Shown here: piece after piece, positions 43,218-51,076 of the stretch
Numbering within the stretch: position 1 is the first letter of the stretch
How the letters are laid out: the number at the start of each line of letters is the position of its first letter
Assembly (NCBI GenBank): GCA_013289665.1
Contig: JABCZN010000002.1
Coordinates: 248,001 to 312,000 of the forward strand
Reading direction: 5' to 3'
Source: Acidobacteriota bacterium
GTDB taxonomy: Bacteria; Acidobacteriota; Terriglobia; Acidiferrales; UBA7541
DNA: 64,000 bases
The notes under the pieces: model-generated
What the model was told of the DNA's origin: nothing
Databases searched by the model: none
Seen by the model: the letters and a program-made list of their open reading frames with translations, nothing else
Program-made: the position numbers and the translations under genes

Positions 43218-43933
43218 TGAGAGTCGTCGAGGAAACTGAAAATCTATTCCGCATAACCCGCTTCGGGATGATCAATTGCTTCCTGGTGCGCGAGGCCGAC
43301 GGTTTCACTCTGGTCGACACAGGGCTGCGGGGTTCCGCTGGAGCGATCCTTGGTACAGCAAAGTGCTGGGGTGCTTCCATCCGACGAATCGTCTTGACAC
43401 ACGCCCACATCGATCATATCGGCTCGCTTGACAGTCTGATGGCCGCGTTGCCATCCGCCGAACTCGCCGTCGGCAAGCGGGAAAGTCGTCTGCTCAGGAA
43501 AGACTTGACCTTGGATGAAGGCGAGAAAGGCAAGACGCTTTCCGGTTTCACGGGTGCGCAGGCGCGCCCCGGCAGATTTCTGGAAGAAGGCGACCGCATC
43601 GGTTCACTCAAGGCGGTGGCGTCCCCCGGACACACGCCGGGACACATGGCGTATCTGGATGTCCGTGACAACGCACTAATCGCCGGAGATGCGATCACAA
43701 CGCAGACCGGCATGGTCGTTGCCGGCGTCCTTAAACCCTTGTTCCCATTCCCTGCCCTGTTTTCGTGGAACGCCGCTCTCTCTCTGAAGAGCGCCCTAAA
43801 ACTGCGGCGGCTGAATCCAAGCATTCTTGCCGTGGGACATGGCCCGACAATCGTGTCGCCAGCAGACGAAATGGATTTGGCCATAGAAGAGGCTTTTCGT
43901 CAGCACCCCGAAGCAAAGGAGAAGGCCGACTAG
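43217..43933 (+). CDS. Metallo-beta-lactamase-fold hydrolase
   Basis: 238 aa; its ATG at 43217 shares a base with the TGA of the SCO gene (TGATG), so translation is coupled. The zinc motif HAHIDHIG, then GHTPGHM, the Asp in LIAGDAI and the C-terminal GHGP His complete the MBL fold. Typical roles are thioesterase, glyoxalase II-like or lactonase reactions; there is no residue set that singles one out. It ends the 39486-43933 unit and precedes the fluoride riboswitch, which belongs to the next unit. Confidence 0.9.
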   Translation: MRVVEETENLFRITRFGMINCFLVREADGFTLVDTGLRGSAGAILGTAKCWGASIRRIVLTHAHIDHIGSLDSLMAALPSAELAVGKRESRLLRKDLTLDEGEKGKTLSGFTGAQARPGRFLEEGDRIGSLKAVASPGHTPGHMAYLDVRDNALIAGDAITTQTGMVVAGVLKPLFPFPALFSWNAALSLKSALKLRRLNPSILAVGHGPTIVSPADEMDLAIEEAFRQHPEAKEKAD

Positions 43934-43945
43934 AACTAGAATAAG

Positions 43946-43975
43946 TTGCGCGGGATTCGGGCCGCAGGATAGACT
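43946..43975 (+). promoter_or_regulatory. Candidate promoter of the fluoride-responsive unit
   Basis: TTGCGC (43946-43951) and TAGACT (43970-43975) are separated by 18 bases; a start near 43983 would put the riboswitch at the 5' end of the transcript. Match to consensus is moderate. Confidence 0.4.
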
Positions 43976-43987
43976 TTCGTTGATTTC

Positions 43988-44074
43988 ACGGCGATGGAGT
44001 TCGCCATAACCGCCCGGGCGGAATGCGCCGTGGCTAATGACTCCTGGCTGCCAGGCGGCACCAGGAGTTTTTTC
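43988..44074 (+). promoter_or_regulatory. Fluoride riboswitch (crcB RNA)
   Basis: The aptamer consensus is visible: GGCGATGGAGTTCGCC (43990-44005), ATAACCGCC, a variable hairpin CCGGG-type stem, then GGCTAATGACTCCTGG (44032-44047). This is the conserved crcB-motif order and spacing, and a crcB gene follows. The last aptamer bases ACTCCTGG (44040-44047) also form the 5' arm of a terminator (44040-44073), so fluoride binding would compete with termination and allow expression of crcB. An on-switch by this mechanism is known for the class. Confidence 0.93.
44040..44073 (+). terminator. Rho-independent terminator serving as riboswitch expression platform
   Basis: ACTCCTGG (44040-44047) pairs with CCAGGAGT (44061-44068), followed by a T run (44068-44073). 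The loop CTGCCAGGCGGCA can itself pair. The 5' arm is shared with the aptamer. Confidence 0.85.
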
Positions 44075-44109
44075 TTCAGTGCGGCGGGAGCAGCCGGATC
44101 GGAGACACT

Positions 44110-44481
44110 TTGCGTTTATTGCTGATTGGGGCTTTCGGGGCGATTGGAACGCTGGCGAGGTACGGGCTACAGGGGCTTGTCCAGGTGAAGATGGGGAGCA
44201 CGTTTCCTTATGGAACGCTGCTGATCAATCTGACGGGGTGCTTTTTTCTTGGATTGATCGGACAGCTGCTGCTGAATCGCGTGATTGTGCCGCCGGAATG
44301 GCGGATGGCCATCGCCGTGGGATTTTTCGGCGGGTACACCACGTTTTCGAGCTTCGGGTGGGAGACGGCGAAGATGCTGGAGGCGGGAGAGTGGCTGTGG
44401 GCTACGACGTACGTCGGATCGAGCGTGGCGTTTGGGTTGCTGCTTTCGGTGGCGGGGATCCGGTTGGCGAATCGGTTTTAG
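44110..44481 (+). CDS. crcB: Fluoride ion channel CrcB/Fluc
   Basis: 123 aa starting at TTG 44110 (read as MRLLLIGAFGAIGTLARYGLQ) with GGAG six to nine bases upstream. The family motifs GAxxRYG, PYGTLLINLTGCFFLGLIGQ and GFFGGYTTFSSFGWET, with the Na+-site and Phe-box residues, are all present, in four transmembrane helices. Dual-topology dimers pass fluoride out of the cytoplasm. The fluoride riboswitch upstream fixes the assignment. DUF190 and MFS genes follow at 9-base and 8-base gaps. Confidence 0.97.
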   Translation: MRLLLIGAFGAIGTLARYGLQGLVQVKMGSTFPYGTLLINLTGCFFLGLIGQLLLNRVIVPPEWRMAIAVGFFGGYTTFSSFGWETAKMLEAGEWLWATTYVGSSVAFGLLLSVAGIRLANRF

Positions 44482-44490
44482 GAGCGGGCC

Positions 44491-44838
44491 ATGACGCACC
44501 AGAAATTTGAGGGCGAGCGGACGCTGATGCGGATTCATATCGGCGAATCGGATAAATGGCACGGCAAGCCGCTGCATGAGGCGATTGTCGAACTATTGCG
44601 GAAGGACGGGATTTCTGGGGTGACCGTGCTGCGCGGGGTGGCTGGTTACGGGTCTTCGAGCGTGTATCACACTGACAAGCTGCTGCGGTTGTCGCAGGAC
44701 TTGCCGATTATTCTCGAGGTTATCGAGACAGAGGAGCGGATTGATCAGATGCTGCCGCGGCTGGACGAGATGGTGGACGGCGGGCTGATTACGCTTGAAA
44801 AAGTGCGGGTCATTCTTTACCGGCCCGCGAAGAGATAG
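44491..44838 (+). CDS. DUF190 family protein
   Basis: 115 aa, cytoplasmic. The family pattern GERTLMRIHIGESDKWHGKPLHEAIVELLRKDGISGVTVLRGVAGYGSSSVYHT is clear; it is a ferredoxin-like PII-type fold. DUF190 genes are regularly next to crcB, often under fluoride riboswitches, and are thought to regulate or assist fluoride export, but the mechanism is not known. Nine bases separate it from crcB and the start is preceded by GGAGCGGGCC. Confidence 0.93.
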   Translation: MTHQKFEGERTLMRIHIGESDKWHGKPLHEAIVELLRKDGISGVTVLRGVAGYGSSSVYHTDKLLRLSQDLPIILEVIETEERIDQMLPRLDEMVDGGLITLEKVRVILYRPAKR

Positions 44839-44846
44839 GCGGCGCA

Positions 44847-46064
44847 GTGGCCGACGTCAACTCCCAGGGAACTTCAGATCGGCAGTCTTCCCCCGGTTGG
44901 TTGAACCGTACCGTGCTGGGCGTGGGCGTGACCAGTTTGTTCAGCGACTGGAGCCACGAAATTGCCACCGCGATTCTGCCCGCGTTTCTGGCAACGATTG
45001 GCGCAGGCCCCGCTTGGCTGGGCGCGATTGAGGGAATTTCCGACGGGCTTTCGAGTTTTGCAAAACTGAGCTCCGGTCATTATACGGACCAACTGAAGAA
45101 ACGGAAGCCGCTGGCGGTGTTTGGCTATGCGTTCACCGCGCTGGCGACGGCTTCCTTTGCGTTTGCGACGCATGCCTACCACGTCTTGCTTGGGCGTGCC
45201 GCGGCGTGGCTTGGGCGCGGCGTGCGTTCGCCCGTGAAGAAGGCGCTGCTGGCGGCGGACGTCGCACCAGGAGCGTATGGCCGGGCTTTCGGCCTGGAAC
45301 GGCTGATGGACACCGTCGGCGCCATTGCTGGGCCGCTGACGGCGTTGTGGCTGCTGAAGGTGACGAATCACAATTATCGGGCGGTATTTTTGTGGACGTT
45401 ACTGCCTGGGATGATCGCAGTGCTGAGTTTCTGGCTGCTGGTGCGGGAACGGCCATTTGAGGCCAGAACGAAAGTGACGTTCTTGGCGGGGCTTCGCAGC
45501 TTGCCGCGGAATTTCCGGGAGTTCCTGCTGGGAGTCGGCGTCTTCGGCTCGGGTGACTTTTCCCACACGCTCTTGATTTTGTACGCGTCGAGGATGCTTG
45601 CTCCGACGCAGGGCGCGGCGCGCGCAGCCAGTCTAGCGGTGGGGCTCTACACCCTGCACAATGTTTTCTATGCTGGTTCGGCGTATCTGAGCGGATGGAT
45701 CAGCGACATCGTGCCGCACCGGAAGGCCATTCTGACCGCAGGCTACGCGCTGGCGGGCGTGACGGCCATTTTTCTTACGACTACACCTGCTTCCGTGTGG
45801 CTTCTGGGCGGACTGTTTGTGCTGGCGGGAATCTACGTGGGGACCGAAGAGGCGCTCGAAGATTCTCTGGCCGCCGAACTAATCCTCAAAGAGCAGCACG
45901 GGATGGCGTTCGGAACGCTTGCGGCGGTGAATGCCGTGGGAGATTTTGTGTCAAGCATGGTGGTCGGGTTTCTGTGGTCCGCCGTGTCCGTGAGGGCGGC
46001 GTTTTCTTTTTCTGCGGTCTTATTCTTCGTTGGAGCGATCCTGATTTTTCGGCTGCGAAAGTAG
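44847..46064 (+). CDS. MFS transporter
   Basis: 405 aa, about twelve hydrophobic segments with the MFS pattern GISDGLSSFAKLSSGHYTDQLKKRKP (motif A-like loop between helices 2 and 3) and a related loop SGWISDIVPHRK between helices 8 and 9. It begins eight bases after the DUF190 gene and is probably in the same fluoride-controlled transcript; if so, it may export fluoride-related or general toxic anions, though this is inference. Its 3' end overlaps the convergent gene at 46020 by 45 bases. Confidence 0.85.
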   Translation: MADVNSQGTSDRQSSPGWLNRTVLGVGVTSLFSDWSHEIATAILPAFLATIGAGPAWLGAIEGISDGLSSFAKLSSGHYTDQLKKRKPLAVFGYAFTALATASFAFATHAYHVLLGRAAAWLGRGVRSPVKKALLAADVAPGAYGRAFGLERLMDTVGAIAGPLTALWLLKVTNHNYRAVFLWTLLPGMIAVLSFWLLVRERPFEARTKVTFLAGLRSLPRNFREFLLGVGVFGSGDFSHTLLILYASRMLAPTQGAARAASLAVGLYTLHNVFYAGSAYLSGWISDIVPHRKAILTAGYALAGVTAIFLTTTPASVWLLGGLFVLAGIYVGTEEALEDSLAAELILKEQHGMAFGTLAAVNAVGDFVSSMVVGFLWSAVSVRAAFSFSAVLFFVGAILIFRLRK

Positions 46065-46874
46065 TTCCCCGCGCAGGGATTGTGGTTCCGCCGCGGCTTC
46101 CCGCTTGGAAGCTTGCATCCGGCGGATCACTTCCGCTTGAAGATACTTGCGAAGATTTTCGGGAACGATGCCCGGAGCGGCAAGTTCGCGCAGGTCCACG
46201 ACCGTCAATTGGGGCAGATAACTGAGCACAATCGCAAGAGGGGTGGAGGAGTTGCGCACGAGGGCCAGACGCACGTTGTATTGCTGCGACCATTTCGGAT
46301 GATTGGCGAGGGTGAGGACGACGACTTGCGGCAGACCGTCGCGCCAGAGAACTTTCAGGACTTGCGCCTCAGAAAGGCGGGGATTGTTCAGGGCGATCTC
46401 CAGAACCTGCGCATGTCCGGTGGCGACGAGTGCGCCCACCACGCGAGCCGGGCCGCGACGCGCCAAGGCGATTCTCTGTCCCAGCGGCAATTGCGGAAGG
46501 CGGGCGATAATGTATTCCTCCGCGTGAAGTCTGAGCTCGGCGGCGGCCACGGGCGACAAGGAAAACTGCACGAGGTCCATAAGATAGAGATCTCGCAACA
46601 GACGGAGCACGGCGAGGCGAGGCGTGCCCGGATGGAAAACCAGGGCGCGCTTCACAGCGTAACTTTTCAGAAATGTTTTGCGCCCCGCAATGTTTTCGAT
46701 GATGTCGGCAGGCAGGTCTTTTCGGGAGAGCAGGAGCGCCAGGAGCGTTTCGTCGAGGGCGGGATTTTCAAGGAGGGCAAACAAGACTTCCGGCGACGGG
46801 TGGTAGAGGAGCGATTTCAGTTCCTCCCCGACGGCGAGGCGGGCGCGGGCGCGTTGCTGTTCGAGCGCGGTCAA
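46020..46874 (-). CDS. Helical-repeat (HEAT-like) protein, unknown function
   Basis: 284 aa. No signal peptide or membrane segment. The sequence is a succession of helix pairs with recurring patterns such as LLYHPSPEVLFALLENPALDETLLALLLSRKDLP, ALVFHPGTPRLAVLRLL, ALNNPRLSEAQVLKVL and LANHPKWSQQYNVRLALVRNSSTPLAIVL, resembling leucine-rich variant/HEAT-type solenoids and DUF2336-like proteins. A protein-binding scaffold is likely. It starts 10 bases after the amino-sugar kinase stop on the same strand, so the two form an operon. The coding 3' ends of this gene and the MFS gene overlap, one on each strand. Confidence 0.75.
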   Translation of the reverse strand: MTALEQQRARARLAVGEELKSLLYHPSPEVLFALLENPALDETLLALLLSRKDLPADIIENIAGRKTFLKSYAVKRALVFHPGTPRLAVLRLLRDLYLMDLVQFSLSPVAAAELRLHAEEYIIARLPQLPLGQRIALARRGPARVVGALVATGHAQVLEIALNNPRLSEAQVLKVLWRDGLPQVVVLTLANHPKWSQQYNVRLALVRNSSTPLAIVLSYLPQLTVVDLRELAAPGIVPENLRKYLQAEVIRRMQASKREAAAEPQSLRGELLSQPKNQDRSNEE

Positions 46875-46884
46875 ATACGTTTCC

Positions 46885-47802
46885 TCACACAGGCTGCAGA
46901 AGCCGCAGCGCCAGATGCGCCGCCGCTTCCGCGGGACTCAATTGCAAGGCGCTGAACTGTGCGAGCGGTACGGCCCTCTCTAGGCACGTGTCCAGACGCT
47001 CGTCGAAGTAAGCACCCCGGCCCAGCATCCCGCCAGTTCTTGCTAGCCGGAATTTCTGTGATTGTAGCTGAAGGCGATCGGCAAGATCGCTGACAAGTTC
47101 GGCGAGGGCCACGGCACAATCGTCAAGCAACGACCGGGCCTTGACATCACCTGCTTCCGCCGCCTGCAGCACCATGGGAAACAAGCGCGGGAAGACTTCG
47201 TCCGGAGCGGCATAAACGCGGGATTGCAGTTCCGGCCAGGCGGCTGTCCCGATTTCTGAAAGGATTTTTTTGCCCATCGGGGTGTCTGCACCGGTTCGCT
47301 CGAAGTGACGCACGGCATCCAGCACGGCACGCTGGCCGACATGGTAGGCGCTGCCTTCGTCTCCGAGCAGATAGCCGTGACCACCGACGCGCCCGGTGCG
47401 TCCCTGTGTGTCACGGCCGACGGCGGCAGATCCGGTGCCGGCAATCAAAACGATGGCAGCGCCGCCGCCTATGGCCTCGAGAGTCAGATCTATGTCCGTA
47501 CAAACGCGCACCAGCTTGCCGGGAAATTCTTCTTCAAGAAGCATCCTCATTTTTCGCCCGGACTCCGGATAAGCGGTTCCGGCGAGTCCTGCGCACAGCG
47601 AGACGACGGCGTCAGCTGATATCTTCGCGGCCAGAATTGCCAGCCGCGTGGCTTCGCAGACCGCCGCTAACGCGCCGCCGAATCCCACGCGCATCGGATT
47701 GGATGGCCCGCCACGGCTGGAAGTGACCACCTGGCACGATTCATCCATTAAGACGCACTCCGTCTTTGTGCCGCCGCCATCGAGACCCAAAACATAGCGC
47801 AT
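46885..47802 (-). CDS. BadF/BadG-type N-acetylglucosamine (or MurNAc) kinase
   Basis: 305 aa from the ATG at 47802 (MRYVLGLDGGGTKTECVL), giving the actin-fold phosphate-1 motif DGGGTKT at the N-terminus. The adenosine/phosphate-2 motifs are LIAGTGSAAVGRD (about 130-145) and GGMLGRGAYF, and GGHGYLLGDEGSAYHVG is the NAGK/MurK segment. Members of this group phosphorylate GlcNAc, MurNAc or GlcN at C6 (clostridial MurK takes both MurNAc and GlcNAc). Product would be GlcNAc-6-P or MurNAc-6-P, the latter being the substrate of MurQ encoded at 59275. It is divergent from the SSS transporter. Confidence 0.88.
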   Translation of the reverse strand: MRYVLGLDGGGTKTECVLMDESCQVVTSSRGGPSNPMRVGFGGALAAVCEATRLAILAAKISADAVVSLCAGLAGTAYPESGRKMRMLLEEEFPGKLVRVCTDIDLTLEAIGGGAAIVLIAGTGSAAVGRDTQGRTGRVGGHGYLLGDEGSAYHVGQRAVLDAVRHFERTGADTPMGKKILSEIGTAAWPELQSRVYAAPDEVFPRLFPMVLQAAEAGDVKARSLLDDCAVALAELVSDLADRLQLQSQKFRLARTGGMLGRGAYFDERLDTCLERAVPLAQFSALQLSPAEAAAHLALRLLQPV

Positions 47803-47975
47803 GGAAAAAGCATACGCGAGCCGGGGCGGTTTTGGGACAGCGATGGCGGAGACGGTGCTGAAACCGTCCGGGCGGCTTGTGTGGCGCGGATTGCTTTCTT
47901 GACGCACTGGGGCACAGCCACTATTCTCGTCACACTTCGCGGTGCCGCGCGGCGGGCAGCGGAGTCCGAAAACGC

Positions 47976-49415
47976 ATGCACATTCATCTCCTGGACCTGG
48001 CGATCGTCATAGTTTATTTGTTGGGCGTGACAGCGCTGGGCGTTTACTTCCGCGGAAAGCAGCGGGACGTCCACGACTATTTTCTGGGCGGGCGCACCGC
48101 GCCGTGGTGGGCGCTGGCGTTTTCGATTGTGGCCACAGAGACTTCCACGCTCACAATTATCGGGACGCCGGCACTCGCTTACGCCGGTAACATGACTTTT
48201 CTACAGTGGGTATTCGGTTATCTTGTGGGGCGATACCTGATCAGCTTATTTTTTCTCCCGGGATACTTCCGCGGGGATTTTCTCACCGCTTACGCGGTGA
48301 TCGAAAAACGCTTCGGGCAACGTATGCGAACCGTGGCGGCGGTGACGTTTTTGACGACGCGCACGCTGGCCGAAGGGGTGAGGGTGGCGGCGATTGCCCT
48401 GGTGGTGAGCGTTGCGCTGGGCACTTCGCAGCGGTTAGCGGTGTTCATCGTGATCGCGCTGACGGTGCTGTATACGTTCGAAGGCGGGATGAAGGCAGTG
48501 ATCTGGACGGACGTGGCCCAGTTCCTGCTTTATCTCCTGGGCAGCGTGGTGACATTCGGCGTGCTGCTGCATCGGATTCCGGGGGGGTGGAATGAAGTTA
48601 CGCAGGCGGCTGCTGCGAATGGCCACAAGCTTCAGGTTTTCAATTTCACCTGGAATCTGGCGACGATATACACGTTCTGGTCGGGAGTGATCGGCGGGGC
48701 GTTTTTTACGATGGCGAGCCACGGCACGGATCAAACCATCGTGCAGCGGCTGCTGGCGGCCAGGAACCAGCGGGATAGCCGGAGGGCACTGCTGGCCAGC
48801 GGGTTCATCGTGCTTTTTCAATTCTCGCTTTTCCTGCTGGTGGGAGTTTTACTTTTTGTGTTTGCGCAGCATTGGCCGTTGCTGGGGCCAGGGGATCGCG
48901 CGGACAGCATCCTGCCGCATTTCTTGATTCGCGAGATGCCTACCGGGCTAGTGGGATTGCTGTTGGCTTCGATATTGGCGATTGCGATGTCGAATGCCAG
49001 CGGCTCGCTGAATTCGCTGGCCGCGTCGAGCGTGTTGGACTTTGCGACGCTGAGCGGACGAAAAGCGGATCCAGCGGCGTTTCTGAGATTGTCCCGGCGA
49101 ATGACACTGATGTGGGGCGGCTTGCTGATTTTATTTGGTTTGCTTCCCTGGGGACATTTGCTGGAGGCGGGACTGAGAGTCGCGTCGCTTCCCTTCGGCA
49201 GCCTGCTGGGCCTGTTTCTGCTGGGAACTTTCGATTCGCGCGCGAATGCCACGGGATCGCTGGTCGGGATGTTTGGCGGGTTGGCTAGCGTGCTGTTGGT
49301 ACTGGGTTACACGAAGATTGCATTCACCTGGTACGTGCTGATCGGATCATGCGTGACCTTTGCCCTGGGGGCGCTGGTCACCCGGGTATTTGCGCAACGG
49401 GCCGCGACTTCCTGA
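47976..49415 (+). CDS. Sodium:solute symporter (SSS family)
   Basis: 479 aa from the ATG at 47976 (MHIHLLDLAIVIVYLLGVTALG), the usual SSS N-terminus. Thirteen or so hydrophobic segments are visible, with the family motif WWALAFSIVATETSTLTIIGTPALAYA around helices 2-3, GGMKAVIWTDVAQFLLYLLG and ASHGTDQTIVQRLLAARN. SSS members move sugars, amino acids or sialic acid with Na+. Its position between the amino-sugar kinase and a wall-recycling cluster makes MurNAc or GlcNAc uptake a reasonable guess, but the substrate cannot be read from sequence. Confidence 0.87.
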   Translation: MHIHLLDLAIVIVYLLGVTALGVYFRGKQRDVHDYFLGGRTAPWWALAFSIVATETSTLTIIGTPALAYAGNMTFLQWVFGYLVGRYLISLFFLPGYFRGDFLTAYAVIEKRFGQRMRTVAAVTFLTTRTLAEGVRVAAIALVVSVALGTSQRLAVFIVIALTVLYTFEGGMKAVIWTDVAQFLLYLLGSVVTFGVLLHRIPGGWNEVTQAAAANGHKLQVFNFTWNLATIYTFWSGVIGGAFFTMASHGTDQTIVQRLLAARNQRDSRRALLASGFIVLFQFSLFLLVGVLLFVFAQHWPLLGPGDRADSILPHFLIREMPTGLVGLLLASILAIAMSNASGSLNSLAASSVLDFATLSGRKADPAAFLRLSRRMTLMWGGLLILFGLLPWGHLLEAGLRVASLPFGSLLGLFLLGTFDSRANATGSLVGMFGGLASVLLVLGYTKIAFTWYVLIGSCVTFALGALVTRVFAQRAATS

Positions 49416-49472
49416 CGGTCGTGGCACGCTGGTTGGGCTACACTCTTTCACCAAACGCGGCTTCGGGGGACT

Positions 49473-50888
49473 ATGAGCGAAAAGCGGTTGGAACTTGTGC
49501 GCGGCCTGGGGGCATGGGCTTCCATGGCGATCGTGGTGGGCACCATGATCGGCACGGGGATTTTCCTGAAACCGGCGGAAATGGCGCGCGAGGGCCGCAG
49601 CGTCTCCATCGTGTTTGCGGCGTGGATTGTGGGAGCGATCCTTTCGCTGTTCGGAGCGCTTTCGTTTGCGGAGTTGGGAGCGGCGATTCCGGAGGCCGGC
49701 GGAGAATACGCTTACCTGCGGCGCGGGTTTGGCCCCGCGTGGGGATTTCTTTTCGGGTGGATGCATTCCATCGTGGGGCGGCCGTCGTCCGCGTCTTCGA
49801 TTGCGGCGGGGATGATGCGGTTCATGGGATTTTTTATTCCGGCGGTGGCCGCACCGATTTTCACCCTACATATCGCGATTCCGGGACTGACCGGGTGGCT
49901 AAAGCCCTACGATTTTGTTTTTACGTGGGCGCAACCGCTGGGCGTGCTCTGGTTGGTGCTGATGACGGGCGTGAATTATCTGGGCGTGCGGCTGGGCGGC
50001 GGGGTGCAGGTGTTTCTGACGGCGATCAAACTCTTCAGTGTATTGATGGTGATCGGGGTTGCGTTCGCGCTTCCGGCGTCTGGCGCTCATATGCCGGGAC
50101 CGATGTGGCCGGTTGCCGGAAGCACAGGGTTGCTCGGCGCATTTTTGGCGGCGCTGGCGGCGGCGCTTTGGGCATACGACGGTTGGGAAGATTTGAATTT
50201 GGTGGGATCGGAAGTGGAAAATCCGCAGCGGAACATTCCGCGGGCGCTGGTTGGCGGCGTATCGCTGGTGGCGATCATTTATCTGCTGTTCAGCGCGGCT
50301 TGCTTGAGGGTGCTGCCGTTTGAAAGTGTGGCGAGCTCGGCGCATGTGGCATCGGATGTGGTGGCGCGTGTGGTCGGGCACGGGGCCGCCGCGTGGGTGA
50401 CGCTGGCGATGGTGATTTCGGCGTTGGGCTCGATGAACTCGTCGGTGCTGAGCGGGGCGCGGGTGCCGTATGCGATGGCGCGCGACGGAATTTTTTTCAG
50501 GATTGCGGATGGGATTCATCCGAAGTACCGGACGCCTGGGCGCGCGCTGATTTTTCAGTGCGTGCTGGCGAGCCTGATGGCGCTGACCGGCACGTTTGAG
50601 GAGCTTACGAATTTGTTTATTTTCGCCGGGTGGATTTTTTACGGACTTGCGGTCGTGGCGCTTTTCCGGATGCGTCGGACGGAGCCTGATATGCCTCGGC
50701 CCTATCGGTGTTGGGGATATCCGTGGGTGCCGGGATTGTTTGTGCTGGGGGCGCTGGCGCTGACATTCAATATCTGGTTGCAGCGGCCGGGTAGGTCTTC
50801 GGTTGGGTTGCTGCTGATTTTGGCGGGGTTGCCGTTTTATCGGTATTGGCAGAGGGCGGGGCGGAAATCGGAGGTGGGACTGGGTTGA
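49473..50888 (+). CDS. APC-family amino acid permease
   Basis: 471 aa with about twelve hydrophobic segments. The N-terminal helix ASMAIVVGTMIGTGIFLKPAEMA contains the broken-helix motif G(S/T)xIG of LeuT-fold amino-acid transporters, and the SFAELGAAIPEAGGEYAYLRRGFGP stretch is typical of the LAT/YgjI-like group. SALGSMNSSVLSGARVPYAMARDGI follows. Substrate unknown; uptake or exchange of amino acids, possibly from recycled wall peptides, would fit the surroundings. The C-terminal tail is basic. Confidence 0.88.
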   Translation: MSEKRLELVRGLGAWASMAIVVGTMIGTGIFLKPAEMAREGRSVSIVFAAWIVGAILSLFGALSFAELGAAIPEAGGEYAYLRRGFGPAWGFLFGWMHSIVGRPSSASSIAAGMMRFMGFFIPAVAAPIFTLHIAIPGLTGWLKPYDFVFTWAQPLGVLWLVLMTGVNYLGVRLGGGVQVFLTAIKLFSVLMVIGVAFALPASGAHMPGPMWPVAGSTGLLGAFLAALAAALWAYDGWEDLNLVGSEVENPQRNIPRALVGGVSLVAIIYLLFSAACLRVLPFESVASSAHVASDVVARVVGHGAAAWVTLAMVISALGSMNSSVLSGARVPYAMARDGIFFRIADGIHPKYRTPGRALIFQCVLASLMALTGTFEELTNLFIFAGWIFYGLAVVALFRMRRTEPDMPRPYRCWGYPWVPGLFVLGALALTFNIWLQRPGRSSVGLLLILAGLPFYRYWQRAGRKSEVGLG

Positions 50889-50983
50889 AACGAACGCTAC
50901 GTTGCATAATGACCGGAGAGAAGCCATTTGAACAACGCTTCGATGGATTGGCCGATCTTGAAATCGGCTACATCAGAGGCAAG

Positions 50984-51033
50984 AGCGGACCGCCCGCCTC
51001 CCTCCTGCGGCGGGCAGGCGGAAGGCCGCCGCT
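50984..51033. repeat. GC-rich palindromic intergenic repeat, family B copy
   Basis: AGCGGACCGCCCGCCTCCCT through GGCGGGCAGGCGGAAGGCCG then CCGCT. Arms AGCGG...GGCCG/CCGCT and the inner CCGCCCGCC...GGCGGGCAGGCGG pair, giving a long hairpin. It resembles the copies at 36146 and 18338. Confidence 0.65.
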
Positions 51034-51076
51034 CCAAAGGTAAGGGGGGCACTTGAAACTAGCCGCTTCGGGATGG

